A program made the position numbers and the translations under genes. 58,007 nt of DNA from contig JADZFO010000020.1 in NCBI GenBank assembly GCA_020849855.1, positions 1 through 58,007 on the forward strand, written 5' to 3'. The stretch is from a bacterium. GTDB taxonomy: Bacteria > 4484-113 > JAFGCY01. Below the pieces are notes generated by a model, which was not told the DNA's origin, ran no database searches, and saw nothing but the letters and a program-made list of their open reading frames with translations. Shown in pieces: positions 19,781 to 27,750 of this stretch (position 1 is the stretch's first letter; each line of letters opens with the position of its first letter).

Positions 19781-20161
19781 GTGGATTTTGGAATAGTCCT
19801 GGCCTGGAGCGCTGGCGTCGTTTCCGTTCTCGGCGTGCTGCTGCACCCGCTGCTGGTCGCCATGCGCAACAAGGAGCGCCAGCGCGACCGCGAGCTGCTG
19901 CTGCGCCTTGTCCAGGAAAAGCTGGATGTGCTGCGCTCGGCCATCGCCGCGGGCTATGACGAAGAGCAGATGCTGGCCCTCGACAGCCGCCTCGAACGCC
20001 TGATCGGCTCAGCCCAGTTCACGGATCTGGTCCGCGAGATCGGCACGCACCCGGACGCCCAGGGCAACATGGTGCTGGACACGCCGTTGAAGAGCCAGGA
20101 TCTTGCCGCCGAAGGCGGAGGCGCTGCTGCGAAGGCCCAGAAAGGCAAGACCAGCGCCTGA
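19781..20161 (+). CDS. Small membrane protein of the LERLIG family, copy 1
   Basis: 126 residues: one N-terminal transmembrane helix (IVLAWSAGVVSVLGVLLHPLLV), a basic loop (RNKERQRDR), then a helical cytoplasmic domain with EKLDVLRSAIAAGYDEEQMLALDSRLERLIGSAQ in two runs, and a disordered Ala/Gly/Lys tail. The block EKLD-(V/I)-hydrophobic-x-(T/S)A-x-x-x-GY then LD-x-RLE-x-L-(I/V)-G is shared with the next two genes. I know no family with this motif. Architecture suggests a membrane-tethered adaptor. Confidence 0.7.
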   Translation: MDFGIVLAWSAGVVSVLGVLLHPLLVAMRNKERQRDRELLLRLVQEKLDVLRSAIAAGYDEEQMLALDSRLERLIGSAQFTDLVREIGTHPDAQGNMVLDTPLKSQDLAAEGGGAAAKAQKGKTSA

Positions 20162-20290
20162 GCGGCAGGACGCTGCCCTGATGAGGGCAGAGGGCCTGCG
20201 CCCGCAGTCCGGGGCTGAATGTTAGAATCAGCAATAACGTCTGTGAGCGGGTCTGCGCAGCGAAGCTGCAATTCAGGAGGGACAGCAGCA

Positions 20291-20347
20291 ATGCTGCATA
20301 CACAATTCAGGCCCGGCAGCCGGGCTGTTGGCGAGCGGGGTAAGTAA
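20291..20347 (+). CDS. Upstream 18-codon ORF coupled to the next gene
   Basis: A strong AGGAGGGA site (20276-20283) precedes ATG 20291, which opens an 18-codon frame closing at TAA 20345-20347. The last A of that stop is the first base of the next gene's ATG (TAATG). The next gene has only a weak ribosome site of its own, so ribosomes finishing this peptide probably reinitiate. The peptide sequence itself (MLHTQF, then Arg/Gly-rich) looks unremarkable. It may be regulatory. Confidence 0.45.
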   Translation: MLHTQFRPGSRAVGERGK

Positions 20348-20880
20348 TGGAAGAATTCCTGCGCATGCTGCTGGATGCCGGTGTGCTCTGGGCCACCATT
20401 CCGCTGGCTGCCCTCAGCATACCCATCGTCGCCATCATCAACGCCAATATCAGCGCGCGCCAGAAGCTGCGTATCAGTTCGCAGGAAAAGGCCGAGTCGC
20501 GCAAGCTCTACGAGCGCATTGCCATGGAGAAGCTGGACATCATCAAGACGGCAATCTCGATGGGCTACAAGACGGAAGAACTGGCAGAGCTGGACCGCCG
20601 CCTCGAAATGCTGGTCGGCGCCGACAAGATGTCAGAGCTGCTGGATGACTCCGGCAAGTCGCGCTCAAAGGACTCCGGCAAGTCCGACAAGCCGGTGAAG
20701 GTCAAGGTCAACATGACCACGGTTTCCGACCGCCCGGTACAGATGCGCGTGCCATCTCCGGCTCAATCAGGCCACGACACAACAGAGGAGCTCCTGCTGA
20801 GCAGCGATGACTTGATGGACAAGGCCATGCTGGAAGCCCTGAGCAAGGAGATGGAGCAGCGCCGCCACAGCAAGGCCTGA
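20347..20880 (+). CDS. Small membrane protein of the LERLIG family, copy 2
   Basis: 177 residues with an N-terminal membrane helix (AGVLWATIPLAALSIPIVAII), a short charged linker and the family block MEKLDIIKTAISMGYKTEEL followed by AELDRRLEMLVGADKM. The C-terminal 80 residues are Ser/Lys-rich and likely disordered (DSGKSRSKDSGKSDK), then a short helix (LLLSSDDLMDKAMLEAL). Translation is probably coupled to the 18-codon upstream ORF. Paralogue of the proteins encoded at 19.8 and 21.0 kb. Function unknown. Confidence 0.72.
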   Translation: MEEFLRMLLDAGVLWATIPLAALSIPIVAIINANISARQKLRISSQEKAESRKLYERIAMEKLDIIKTAISMGYKTEELAELDRRLEMLVGADKMSELLDDSGKSRSKDSGKSDKPVKVKVNMTTVSDRPVQMRVPSPAQSGHDTTEELLLSSDDLMDKAMLEALSKEMEQRRHSKA

Positions 20881-20993
20881 GCCCGGGCTGGGCTGGGAGA
20901 CGCCTGGCCGCCCAGCGCTCGCCAAGGCCTTAAAGTCTGCCCAGCTGGGCTTCAGACCGCTACCATTTAGCACTTGATCTGAAAAGTCGCCTT

Positions 20994-21040
20994 CAACTTT
21001 CTAAAGTTGTGCTTGCAATTCTCTAAGGCGACGATATAAT
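20994..21040 (+). promoter_or_regulatory. Operator-like palindrome and promoter of LERLIG copy 3
   Basis: CAACTTT-CT-AAAGTTG (20994-21009) is a perfect 7-2-7 palindrome directly upstream of TTGCAA (21013-21018), a 16-bp spacer and consensus TATAAT (21035-21040). The ATG follows 7 nt later, so the message is leaderless. The palindrome is well placed for an activator. Confidence 0.6.
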
Positions 21041-21047
21041 TCCTGGC

Positions 21048-21440
21048 ATGGAGCTCTTCATCGGAATCGCGCTGATCATCCTTGCCGCTTCCATCGGCAA
21101 GAGTATCCTGCGCTCCGGCTGGACGCCGGACAAGCTCGGCCGCACGCGTGTTGTCGTGCAAACGCCGAAGCTGACGCGCCAGGAGCGCATCCGCGCGCTG
21201 GAGATCTACCACTCCCTGGCCAAGGATAAGCTGGATGTGATGAAGACGGCGCTGGCCATGGGCTACCGCGACGAGGACCTGAAGCGCCTTGATGAGCGCC
21301 TGGAGCGCCTGATCGGCCGCGAGCAGCTAGGCCACATCCTTAACGGCAACGCGCCGAAGCCGCACCCTGAACTGCTTAGCCGCGACGTTGAGCAGGAGAA
21401 GCAGACCCTGCAGTCCATACGGGTCACCCACAGCGCCTAA
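21048..21440 (+). CDS. Small membrane protein of the LERLIG family, copy 3
   Basis: 130 residues: N-terminal membrane helix (FIGIALIILAASIGKSIL), basic linker, then KDKLDVMKTALAMGYRDEDL and KRLDERLERLIGREQL, the closest match to the family consensus, followed by a polar tail. It has its own consensus promoter, whereas copies 1 and 2 use other upstream signals, so the three may be expressed under different conditions. Function unknown. Confidence 0.72.
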   Translation: MELFIGIALIILAASIGKSILRSGWTPDKLGRTRVVVQTPKLTRQERIRALEIYHSLAKDKLDVMKTALAMGYRDEDLKRLDERLERLIGREQLGHILNGNAPKPHPELLSRDVEQEKQTLQSIRVTHSA

Positions 21441-21487
21441 ACCCACAGCGCATCAGAACCACTGCGCCGGGAAGCAGCAGGTAGTTG

Positions 21488-21599
21488 CCGGAGCGCAGAC
21501 ATCCATGTCTGCATTCTGTTGCGGAGAGACTGCTTTCCACTGCGCTGCAGCCGAGTGTTTAACGGCCTGGAAATGCAGACACGGATGTCTGCGCTCCGG
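21488..21599. repeat. REP-like inverted repeat pair
   Basis: Arms 21488-21515 and 21572-21599 are inverse complements with one mismatch over 28 bp. Each arm is itself a hairpin (GCAGACAT-CC-ATGTCTGC and its partner). The 56-bp centre is unremarkable. It sits between convergent genes and resembles the double hairpin after hutU in design, not in sequence. Confidence 0.65.
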
Positions 21600-21628
21600 T
21601 TCACAGCATCGTTTCCTGAGGACTTCCC

Positions 21629-23041
21629 CTAATGCGCCGGCGGCGGGTCCTTGATGTTGATGCCCATCTCCTTGGCCGCCTGCTCGGCTTCGCTCATGTC
21701 GCCGCCGTGGTAGATCTTGTTGATGTACTGCGGCCAGTGCGCCTCGAACTCGCTGCTGTTCAGCGGGTCGTGGCAGCGGTAGCACCAGTCGTGGGTATAG
21801 GTCGTCACCGGCGTCTCAGGGATCACCACCTTGTCCTTGCCTTCCATCGCCTGCCAGACATGGTCGTCGGTGATGTTGGTGTGGCAGGTGACGCAGCCCA
21901 TGGAGTAGATCTTGTCCTCCCGGGGGTCATAGGTCAGGTGGCACTTCATGCAGTCCGGGTTGTAAAGCTGGCCCTTGTCTTCCAGGGTCTTCATCGCGAT
22001 GGCGTGCCCGGTCTTCATGTAAGTCTCGTACTCGCGCTTGTGGCAGTCAGCGCAGTATTCCGGCGGCATGAAAAGCTGCGGCAGCTCGGCCTTGAAGACG
22101 TCAAAGAACATCTCCTTCAGGCGCGGCTTGTAGTCATTGTCCAAAATGGCCTTGATCGGCTCGGCGTCCGCCAGGTGGTCCCCAAGCTTCACGGAAGTGC
22201 CGGACACGTTATAGGCGGCCGGGCTGGCCCCGCCCCGGAACACCGGGTCCACGGTCAGCAGGCCCATGAAGCGGCCCTTGTCAAAGACATTCATGCGCGG
22301 GGGGTCGTTCTTGAAGTCCAGCTTCGCCGTGCCGGCATTGCGGTCACCGGAAAGGAAGATGTCAACGCGGTCCTTGTACTTCGTGCTGATCGCCTCGACC
22401 CACTCATAGTTGCCTTCCAGGCAGACGACGAGGCACTGCACCTTCTGCGCCTCCAGGCTGGCCAGAGCGCCTTCCAGGGCGTCTTCCGGATTGGCAAAGG
22501 CCATCTCGGCCGGCATCTCAATTTCTTTGGTCAGCTCAGGCTGGGAAACGCCGGTCACGCCGATCTTGTTGCCGGCCACCTCGGTCACAAAGCTGCCGGT
22601 GGGCCAGGCCGCTCTGTCAACCAGCAGGTTGGCGCTGAAACAGGGGAACTTCGCGCCCTCGATCAGCTTGGCCATGTCGGCCTTGCCCTGCTGAGCTTCC
22701 CGCACGCCAAGCTGCAGGCCGCTGTAGCCCATCGCGTTCAGGCTGGCGACGATGATCTGGCCCTTGAAAAGCTGAAAGCTGCCCTTGTCGGCGACGATAT
22801 GCGCTCCTTCCAGGGCCAGCAGGGGCTGCTTCTGCCGCAGCTCCTCCAGCTTGGTCGCCCGGCGTCCGAGGCCGCCAAGCTGGTGCGCCGAACAGCCGCA
22901 GGTCTCCAGATAACCACTGGTATCGAAGTTGAAGGCAATCGCGAAAGGCGCGCTCTGCTGCGCCTGGCTCATGCAGGCGCTGAACATCAGCGCCGCGCAG
23001 GCAACGCTGACCGCCGCAACCCATAGATAAATCCGGTACAT
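21629..23041 (-). CDS. Phosphoesterase-like lipoprotein with four haem c motifs
   Basis: Lipobox LMFSAC, then a Cys motif GYLETCGCSAHQLGGLGRRATKL and a roughly 270-residue region with the rhythm of UshA-type 5'-nucleotidase domains (MGYSGLQLGVREAQQG, VTGVSQPEL, DIFLSGDRNAG). The usual metal-binding Asp/His motifs are not evident. The last 140 residues hold four CxxCH sites: CADCH, CMKCH, CVTCH and CYRCH. Similar fusions occur in multihaem cytochrome families of environmental bacteria. A periplasmic electron-transfer role is likely and the substrate unknown. On the minus strand a TATACT box (GGTATACTGG) lies about 20 nt before the ATG, with GAGGG as ribosome site. Confidence 0.85.
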   Translation of the reverse strand: MYRIYLWVAAVSVACAALMFSACMSQAQQSAPFAIAFNFDTSGYLETCGCSAHQLGGLGRRATKLEELRQKQPLLALEGAHIVADKGSFQLFKGQIIVASLNAMGYSGLQLGVREAQQGKADMAKLIEGAKFPCFSANLLVDRAAWPTGSFVTEVAGNKIGVTGVSQPELTKEIEMPAEMAFANPEDALEGALASLEAQKVQCLVVCLEGNYEWVEAISTKYKDRVDIFLSGDRNAGTAKLDFKNDPPRMNVFDKGRFMGLLTVDPVFRGGASPAAYNVSGTSVKLGDHLADAEPIKAILDNDYKPRLKEMFFDVFKAELPQLFMPPEYCADCHKREYETYMKTGHAIAMKTLEDKGQLYNPDCMKCHLTYDPREDKIYSMGCVTCHTNITDDHVWQAMEGKDKVVIPETPVTTYTHDWCYRCHDPLNSSEFEAHWPQYINKIYHGGDMSEAEQAAKEMGINIKDPPPAH

Positions 23042-23093
23042 TCAACCCTCGCCTTGGAAAAGACCAGTATACCGAAACACTTTCCGTGCCGGC

Positions 23094-23570
23094 CTACTGC
23101 ACGGACATCAGGAAGTCAATCTCAACTGCAGCGTTCAAAGGCAGCACCGGAACCCCGACTGCCGCCCGGGCATGCTTGCCGCGGTCGCCAAAGACCTCAA
23201 CCAGCAGATCACTGCTGCCGTTGGCAACCTTGGGCTGCTCATAGAAATCGCTGGTGCTGGCGACAAAGACCCGCACCATGGCAATCTCCCAGATACGCCC
23301 CATGTCGCCGGACAGGGCCTCAGAGGCCCAGGCCAGGCCATTGAGGGTGCAGATCCGGGCTGCTTCCACCGCATCATCAAGGCTGACCTCTGCGCCAACC
23401 TTGCCGGGGCTGAAGAGCTGGCCGTCCCGCATGGGGATCATGCCCGAGATGTAAAGCGTCCCGGTGGCCTGCTTATCAAGCACCAGCTTGTATGGCACAT
23501 AGTTCGCTACCGGCATGGCCAGCTTGGGCACAGTCAGGCCGAGTTGTGCGAGGCGCTCAGATAAGATCAT
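23094..23570 (-). CDS. RidA/YjgF-family protein
   Basis: 158 residues matching the YjgF/RidA superfamily of the longer VNG/PA0814-like type: N-terminal RLAQLGLTVPKLAMPVANYVPYKL, YISGMIPMRDGQL, the helix DDAVEAARICTLNGLAWASEAL, and the trimer strand RVFVASTSDFYEQPKVANGSSDLLVEVFG, ending with AVGVPVLPLNAAVEIDFLMSV. The Arg that marks true imine deaminases (R in the consensus R-x-x-x-x-V-x-x-LP) appears as ARAAVGVPVLP, so deaminase activity is possible but not certain. TAAAAT ends 6 nt before its ATG. Confidence 0.88.
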   Translation of the reverse strand: MILSERLAQLGLTVPKLAMPVANYVPYKLVLDKQATGTLYISGMIPMRDGQLFSPGKVGAEVSLDDAVEAARICTLNGLAWASEALSGDMGRIWEIAMVRVFVASTSDFYEQPKVANGSSDLLVEVFGDRGKHARAAVGVPVLPLNAAVEIDFLMSVQ

Positions 23571-23576
23571 GGGCGG

Positions 23577-23582
23577 ATTTTA
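23577..23582 (-). promoter_or_regulatory. -10 hexamer TAAAAT, leaderless start of the RidA gene
   Basis: On the minus strand TAAAAT ends 6 nt before ATG 23570. Confidence 0.5.
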
Positions 23583-23630
23583 CACTGCAACCGAAATGCA
23601 GTCTTGCATGCATCCTAAAGCGTCGGCCGC

Positions 23631-24947
23631 TTAGTGCGCCAGGCCCAGCTTCTTTTCCTCCTGCAGCGCCAGCTCCGCCATCATCCTGCGGCTCGACGCC
23701 CGCATGCCCAGGGCCTTGTCCAGTTCAAGAAAATGGTCCAGCCCGGCCCGCCGCAGCATGCCCAGCCCGGCGAATGATTCACTGGCCCGCTGCGCCATGC
23801 GTTCCGCGCGCAGACGGTGCCCCATGGCCAGTTCCAGCCGCGCGCCCTCGGCCAGCAGGAAGGGCGGGTCGTAAGTCCGGGCCTGGGCTGAGGCTGAGGC
23901 CCGGCGCAGCCATTCGGCTGCCTCCTTGAACTTCCCCGCCCGGCGCAGGACGAGCGCGGGCAGATGGGCCGAGGCCTCAACCCGCTGCTCACTCTGGCCG
24001 TACTCCTCCAGGTCGGAGCGGAAGCGCTCAGGATCCGGCTGACTGCCGCTGAGGCTGTCGGCGGCATGGCGCAGCATGCTCAGGGCATTGCGCATACCAG
24101 GGGAGAGCGTAAAGTGCTGCACCTCGATGCTCAGCCGGCAGAATCGCTGCGACAGGCTGAACTCGCCGGCCTCAAGCGCCACCATTGCAGCCTGCAGGAA
24201 AAGCGAGTCCTTTATTTTCAGCCAGCTGCGGCTTTCGCAAAAGTCCACCAGCTGGACACTAACCTTGACCGCCCGGTCCAGCTCGCCTTCAAGGAAGCTG
24301 ATGTAGTGCAGGTTCAGCACGGCCATGCCGTAGCCGCGGAACTCCGGTATCCAGCGTGCATCGCTGACTATGGTCTGAATGCCGCGGCGCGCCCGCTCAA
24401 GCTGGCCGCTGGCGCCGTCAATGGTCAGCAGGTTCAAGCGGGCCTCAAGTTCATTAAAGGTATCGCCCAGCCTTACCGCCAGCGCCTGGCGCGCCTGGGC
24501 ATACTCCCGCGCCTGCTCGAAGCGTGACTGCTCAGCCGCGGCCATGGTCAGGCTGCTGTAGGTTGCCATCAGGTCGCGCGCGGGCATGCCCGGGTGCATT
24601 ACCGCCCGCAGCAGGCTCTCATAGCTGGCGAACTGGCCCTGTTTGACAAACAGCGACTGCGTTTCCCTGCTGACCAGCAGGCGGGCTGCCTGGGACTGCT
24701 CCGCCTGGGTGGCGTGCAGTTCAGCGGCGTTCCTGACGGTCAGCTCTTCCGCTTCACACTTCAGCTCGGCCGCCAGGCGTTCAAGGTTGTCCAGGCTGAT
24801 GCGCTTAACCTTGCCGGTCAGCCAGCGGTTTACCGTCAGCGGGGCCACGCCGATTTTCTGGGCCAGCAGGTACTGCTTGATTGAACCTTCGCGCAGCCGC
24901 TTGGCCAGCGCCAGCTGGTTAATCAATGCTGTCTCGGCCCTCGGCAC
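23631..24947 (-). CDS. Helix-turn-helix regulator with helical-repeat domain, paralogue 1
   Basis: 438 residues from a GTG start. An XRE-type (Cro/CI) helix-turn-helix occupies about residues 14-62 (LREGSIKQYLLAQKIGVAPLTVNRWLTGKVKRI, shown here only as its core), followed by ATQAEQSQAARLLVSRETQ and then about 330 residues of helices of TPR-like character (EARLNLLTIDGASGQLERARRG). This layout resembles regulators such as PlcR/Rgg, where TPR repeats bind a signal peptide, but the C-terminal region is not close to any I know. It is the last of six tandem paralogues on the minus strand. TATACT lies 8 nt upstream in the 17-nt gap after paralogue 2. Confidence 0.82.
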   Translation of the reverse strand: MPRAETALINQLALAKRLREGSIKQYLLAQKIGVAPLTVNRWLTGKVKRISLDNLERLAAELKCEAEELTVRNAAELHATQAEQSQAARLLVSRETQSLFVKQGQFASYESLLRAVMHPGMPARDLMATYSSLTMAAAEQSRFEQAREYAQARQALAVRLGDTFNELEARLNLLTIDGASGQLERARRGIQTIVSDARWIPEFRGYGMAVLNLHYISFLEGELDRAVKVSVQLVDFCESRSWLKIKDSLFLQAAMVALEAGEFSLSQRFCRLSIEVQHFTLSPGMRNALSMLRHAADSLSGSQPDPERFRSDLEEYGQSEQRVEASAHLPALVLRRAGKFKEAAEWLRRASASAQARTYDPPFLLAEGARLELAMGHRLRAERMAQRASESFAGLGMLRRAGLDHFLELDKALGMRASSRRMMAELALQEEKKLGLAH

Positions 24948-24955
24948 AGCAGCAG

Positions 24956-24961
24956 AGTATA
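24956..24961 (-). promoter_or_regulatory. -10 TATACT for regulator paralogue 1
   Basis: Ends 8 nt before GTG 24947 and lies in the 17-nt gap to the stop of paralogue 2. Confidence 0.6.
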
Positions 24962-24964
24962 GGA

Positions 24965-26272
24965 CTAGCCGCTGCTGCTCAGCAGAGCCGGCAGGAGGGC
25001 TGCCACGCGCTGCGCCAAAGCCGCCGGGATGCGCTGCTGGCTGCCCTGCTCTGCAGCCGGATCGCTTTCCACCCGCTTCTTCATCGCCAGCCTGATGAAG
25101 CCGCTGTTGGCCTCTTCCAGCGCTGCCCGGGCTGCCGCGGCCTGGCCCTGCGCGCTCAGCAGCCTGGCCCGCTCGCGGGCGATGAAGGGCGCCTCGTAGA
25201 CACAGCAGGCGCTGTGGTTTTCAAGCTGGTCAAGGTAGGCGCCGGTCTCGGCCAGCGCGCCGCAGCGGCGGTAGAGCAGGGCCGGCCACTCCGCATGGCC
25301 GTCGTTGAAGCGCACTGCGCCCAGGTACTGGGCAGCCAATGGTTCGATCTCACTGATGCCCACAGCTTCGCCGCCCAGGCTGCGCATGGCCAGCAGGAAG
25401 AGCGCGAATTCCGTGCGCTCATGGGGCGACTGCACCCGGCTGAGCTGGGCCTCGGCCCGCTTGAGTGTCGCTGCCAGCTCAAACAGGCCCGCATCCGAAG
25501 CCGCCATCGCCGCATTGCCGCAGGCATAGGCCCGGGGCCAGTCTGTGTCGGGCACATCCGTCAGATACTCAATCACCCGAATCGCATAGACAAACGCCCG
25601 CTTGGCATCACCCATCAGACGGTAGACCTGGATCAGGTTGATGATGGGGATGCTGGTGCCCTTGCGCAGGCCCTGGCTTTCAGCCGATGAGAGCAGGTCC
25701 AAAAGGCCGCGCCGGGCCTTCAGCAGTTTGCCCTCCTCCGCGTCGACCAGCACCAGGTGCGTGCGGGCCGCAAGTTCGCGTGCGCCGTCGCCAAGGCGCT
25801 GGGCATACTCCAGCTTCAGGCCGGCATAGCGCCTCAGCTCCTGCAGCTTGCCCTGCTTGGCCGCGGCGAAGGTCAAAGAGCTGTAAATGTCCGCCAGGTC
25901 GCTGAGCGGCAGCCTGGGATGCACTACAGCCTTGATCAGGCGCTCGTAGTTTTCAAGCTGCCCTGACTTGATGAACAGCTCCTGGTTGTCGCGCTGCACC
26001 AGCAGGCGCGCGGCAGCGGACTGCTCATTCTCCGTGGCCAGCACATCCGTCTCATCCACAATGATCAGGCTGTCCGGATCACAGTTCAGCGCGGCAGCCA
26101 GACGCGCCAGGTTGTCGCGGCTGATGCGCTTCACCTTGCCGGTCATCCAGCGGTTGACGGTCAGAGGGGTGACGTTGATCGCCACGGCCAGGCGCGCCTG
26201 ACGGGTATCGCTCTCCCGCATCCGGGCCAGAAGCGCTTCCTGATTCAGCGTGGCAGTGTCCTGTTTGTGCAA
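24965..26272 (-). CDS. Helix-turn-helix regulator with helical-repeat domain, paralogue 2
   Basis: 435 residues from a TTG start (MHKQDTATLNQEALL). The recognition region is INVTPLTVNRWMTGKVKRI with SRDNLARLAAALNCD. The conserved linker reads ATENEQSAAARLLVQRDNQ, and the helical part contains the repeat signature YSSLTFAAAKQGKLQELRRYA. All six paralogues keep the block YE-x-L-(I/L)-(K/R)-A-V-(M/V)-HP, here YERLIKAVVHP. Its own -10 box lies 8 nt upstream. Ligand and targets unknown. Confidence 0.82.
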   Translation of the reverse strand: MHKQDTATLNQEALLARMRESDTRQARLAVAINVTPLTVNRWMTGKVKRISRDNLARLAAALNCDPDSLIIVDETDVLATENEQSAAARLLVQRDNQELFIKSGQLENYERLIKAVVHPRLPLSDLADIYSSLTFAAAKQGKLQELRRYAGLKLEYAQRLGDGARELAARTHLVLVDAEEGKLLKARRGLLDLLSSAESQGLRKGTSIPIINLIQVYRLMGDAKRAFVYAIRVIEYLTDVPDTDWPRAYACGNAAMAASDAGLFELAATLKRAEAQLSRVQSPHERTEFALFLLAMRSLGGEAVGISEIEPLAAQYLGAVRFNDGHAEWPALLYRRCGALAETGAYLDQLENHSACCVYEAPFIARERARLLSAQGQAAAARAALEEANSGFIRLAMKKRVESDPAAEQGSQQRIPAALAQRVAALLPALLSSSG

Positions 26273-26280
26273 GTCTTACC

Positions 26281-26286
26281 AGTATA
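26281..26286 (-). promoter_or_regulatory. -10 TATACT for regulator paralogue 2
   Basis: Ends 8 nt before TTG 26272, inside the 22-nt gap to paralogue 3. Confidence 0.6.
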
Positions 26287-26294
26287 GACAGGCG

Positions 26295-27659
26295 TCAGCC
26301 GCGGCTCTCAGCCGGAGGCCCGCTGCTTGCCAGCAGTTGCGCGGTGACCTGCGGGGCCAGTTCGGCAATCTGCCGCACCAGGGCGGCGGGCACTTTGTAA
26401 TGCTGGCCAAACTCCGCGCAGTCTGTTTCAGCCTCCCGCAGCATGCCAAAGCCCAGCTTCAGCTCGCGCGCCCGCGCGGCCGCCTTCTTGGCCATGCGCC
26501 CGTTGCCCATGGCGCGATGCAGCCTGAGCCATTCATCCGCCACAAAGCAGGCTTCGTACTTCTCGCAGCCGGGACCGGTCTGCACTGCTTCAAGATACTT
26601 CGCGGCGTCCTCAAGCCTGCCACTGGCGCGCAGGCACAGCGCCGGCAGAATCGACCCTCCAATTCCAAACTGGTTGGCCTGCAGAAATCCGGCGCACAGT
26701 TCATCCAGACTTTGCTGGTCTACCTGTAACCCCGCCTGCAGGTCCAGCAGCATTGCCGTTGCCACCATGGTCAGGCGCTCAATCGGGGTGTGGAATCTCT
26801 CAATATAGGGCTTTTGCACATCCAGCAGCAGCCGAACCAGCTCCTCCTCGCCACAATCCAGCGCCGTGGTGGTCACGGAGAAAAGCGCGTAGGAGGCGGC
26901 CAGCAGGCGCCAGTGCAGCTGGTCCTCATTGCCCGCCGGCAGGCCGTCCAGCAGGCGCAGGGCCTCCAGGCCGCAGCGCAGCGCCGCCGGCATCTGGCCC
27001 AGCAGGCGGTATGTGGCAATCAGGTTGATACGCGTCAGCACCATGCTGCGCAGCGCGCCCTGGCTCTCGGCGGCGCTGTAGAGCTCCAGCAGGCCGCGGT
27101 GTGAGGCCGCCAGCCTACCCAGGGCTGCCTGCGCGCTGACCATGTTGATGCGCGCTTCCAGCTCCTTGTCGGCATCGCCGCAGCGCAGGGCGTACTCCAG
27201 CTTCAGCTTGGCATAGTCATAGCTGCTGCTGAAGTCACCCTTCAGCCCGGCCACCAGGGTCAAAACCGTGTAGACCTCAAGCAGGGTGCTGATCGTCAGG
27301 TTGGGGTGCATGACGGCCTTGATCAGGTGCTCATAAGTCTCCAGCTGGCCGGCCTTGACGAACATGTCCTGGCTCTGCGGCGAGACCAGCATGCGCGCGG
27401 CGCGGGTCTGCTCCACCTGCGTCGCGCTGGCGCTGGCCTCATTCCTGAGGATCAGTTGCTCCGGCGGGCACTGAAGCAGCGTCGCCAGACGGTCCAGGTT
27501 GTCCAGGCTGATGCGCCTCACCTTGCCCGTCAGCCAGCGGTTCACGGTCAGCGGCACCACGCCGATGCGGTTGGCCACCCAGTACTGCTTCAGACCACGG
27601 CTGTGCAAAAGCTCGGCCAGCGCCTGATGGTTCAAGGTAGCGGTGTCCTGCTTCTGCAC
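26295..27659 (-). CDS. Helix-turn-helix regulator with helical-repeat domain, paralogue 3
   Basis: An in-frame ATG lies 18 nt further upstream but sits inside the promoter, so I choose GTG 27659, which starts VQKQDTATLNHQALAELL like the other paralogues and lies 7 nt after TATACT. The protein is then 454 residues. DNA-binding core: RIGVVPLTVNRWLTGKVRRI and SLDNLDRLATLLQCP. Helical part: YEHLIKAVMHPNLTISTLLE, AGLKGDFSSSYDYAKLKLEY. The extra C-terminal length over paralogues 1 and 2 lies in the helical repeats and tail. Confidence 0.82.
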   Translation of the reverse strand: MQKQDTATLNHQALAELLHSRGLKQYWVANRIGVVPLTVNRWLTGKVRRISLDNLDRLATLLQCPPEQLILRNEASASATQVEQTRAARMLVSPQSQDMFVKAGQLETYEHLIKAVMHPNLTISTLLEVYTVLTLVAGLKGDFSSSYDYAKLKLEYALRCGDADKELEARINMVSAQAALGRLAASHRGLLELYSAAESQGALRSMVLTRINLIATYRLLGQMPAALRCGLEALRLLDGLPAGNEDQLHWRLLAASYALFSVTTTALDCGEEELVRLLLDVQKPYIERFHTPIERLTMVATAMLLDLQAGLQVDQQSLDELCAGFLQANQFGIGGSILPALCLRASGRLEDAAKYLEAVQTGPGCEKYEACFVADEWLRLHRAMGNGRMAKKAAARARELKLGFGMLREAETDCAEFGQHYKVPAALVRQIAELAPQVTAQLLASSGPPAESRG

Positions 27660-27666
27660 GGCAGAG

Positions 27667-27672
27667 AGTATA
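27667..27672 (-). promoter_or_regulatory. -10 TATACT for regulator paralogue 3
   Basis: Ends 7 nt before GTG 27659 and fixes this start over the upstream ATG. Confidence 0.6.
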
Positions 27673-27750
27673 CGCATAAATCGGACAGCTGCAGGTGTTG
27701 ATCCGGCGAAGGCTCAGGCAGCTGAGGCTCAGACAGCGCGGCCAGGGCCG

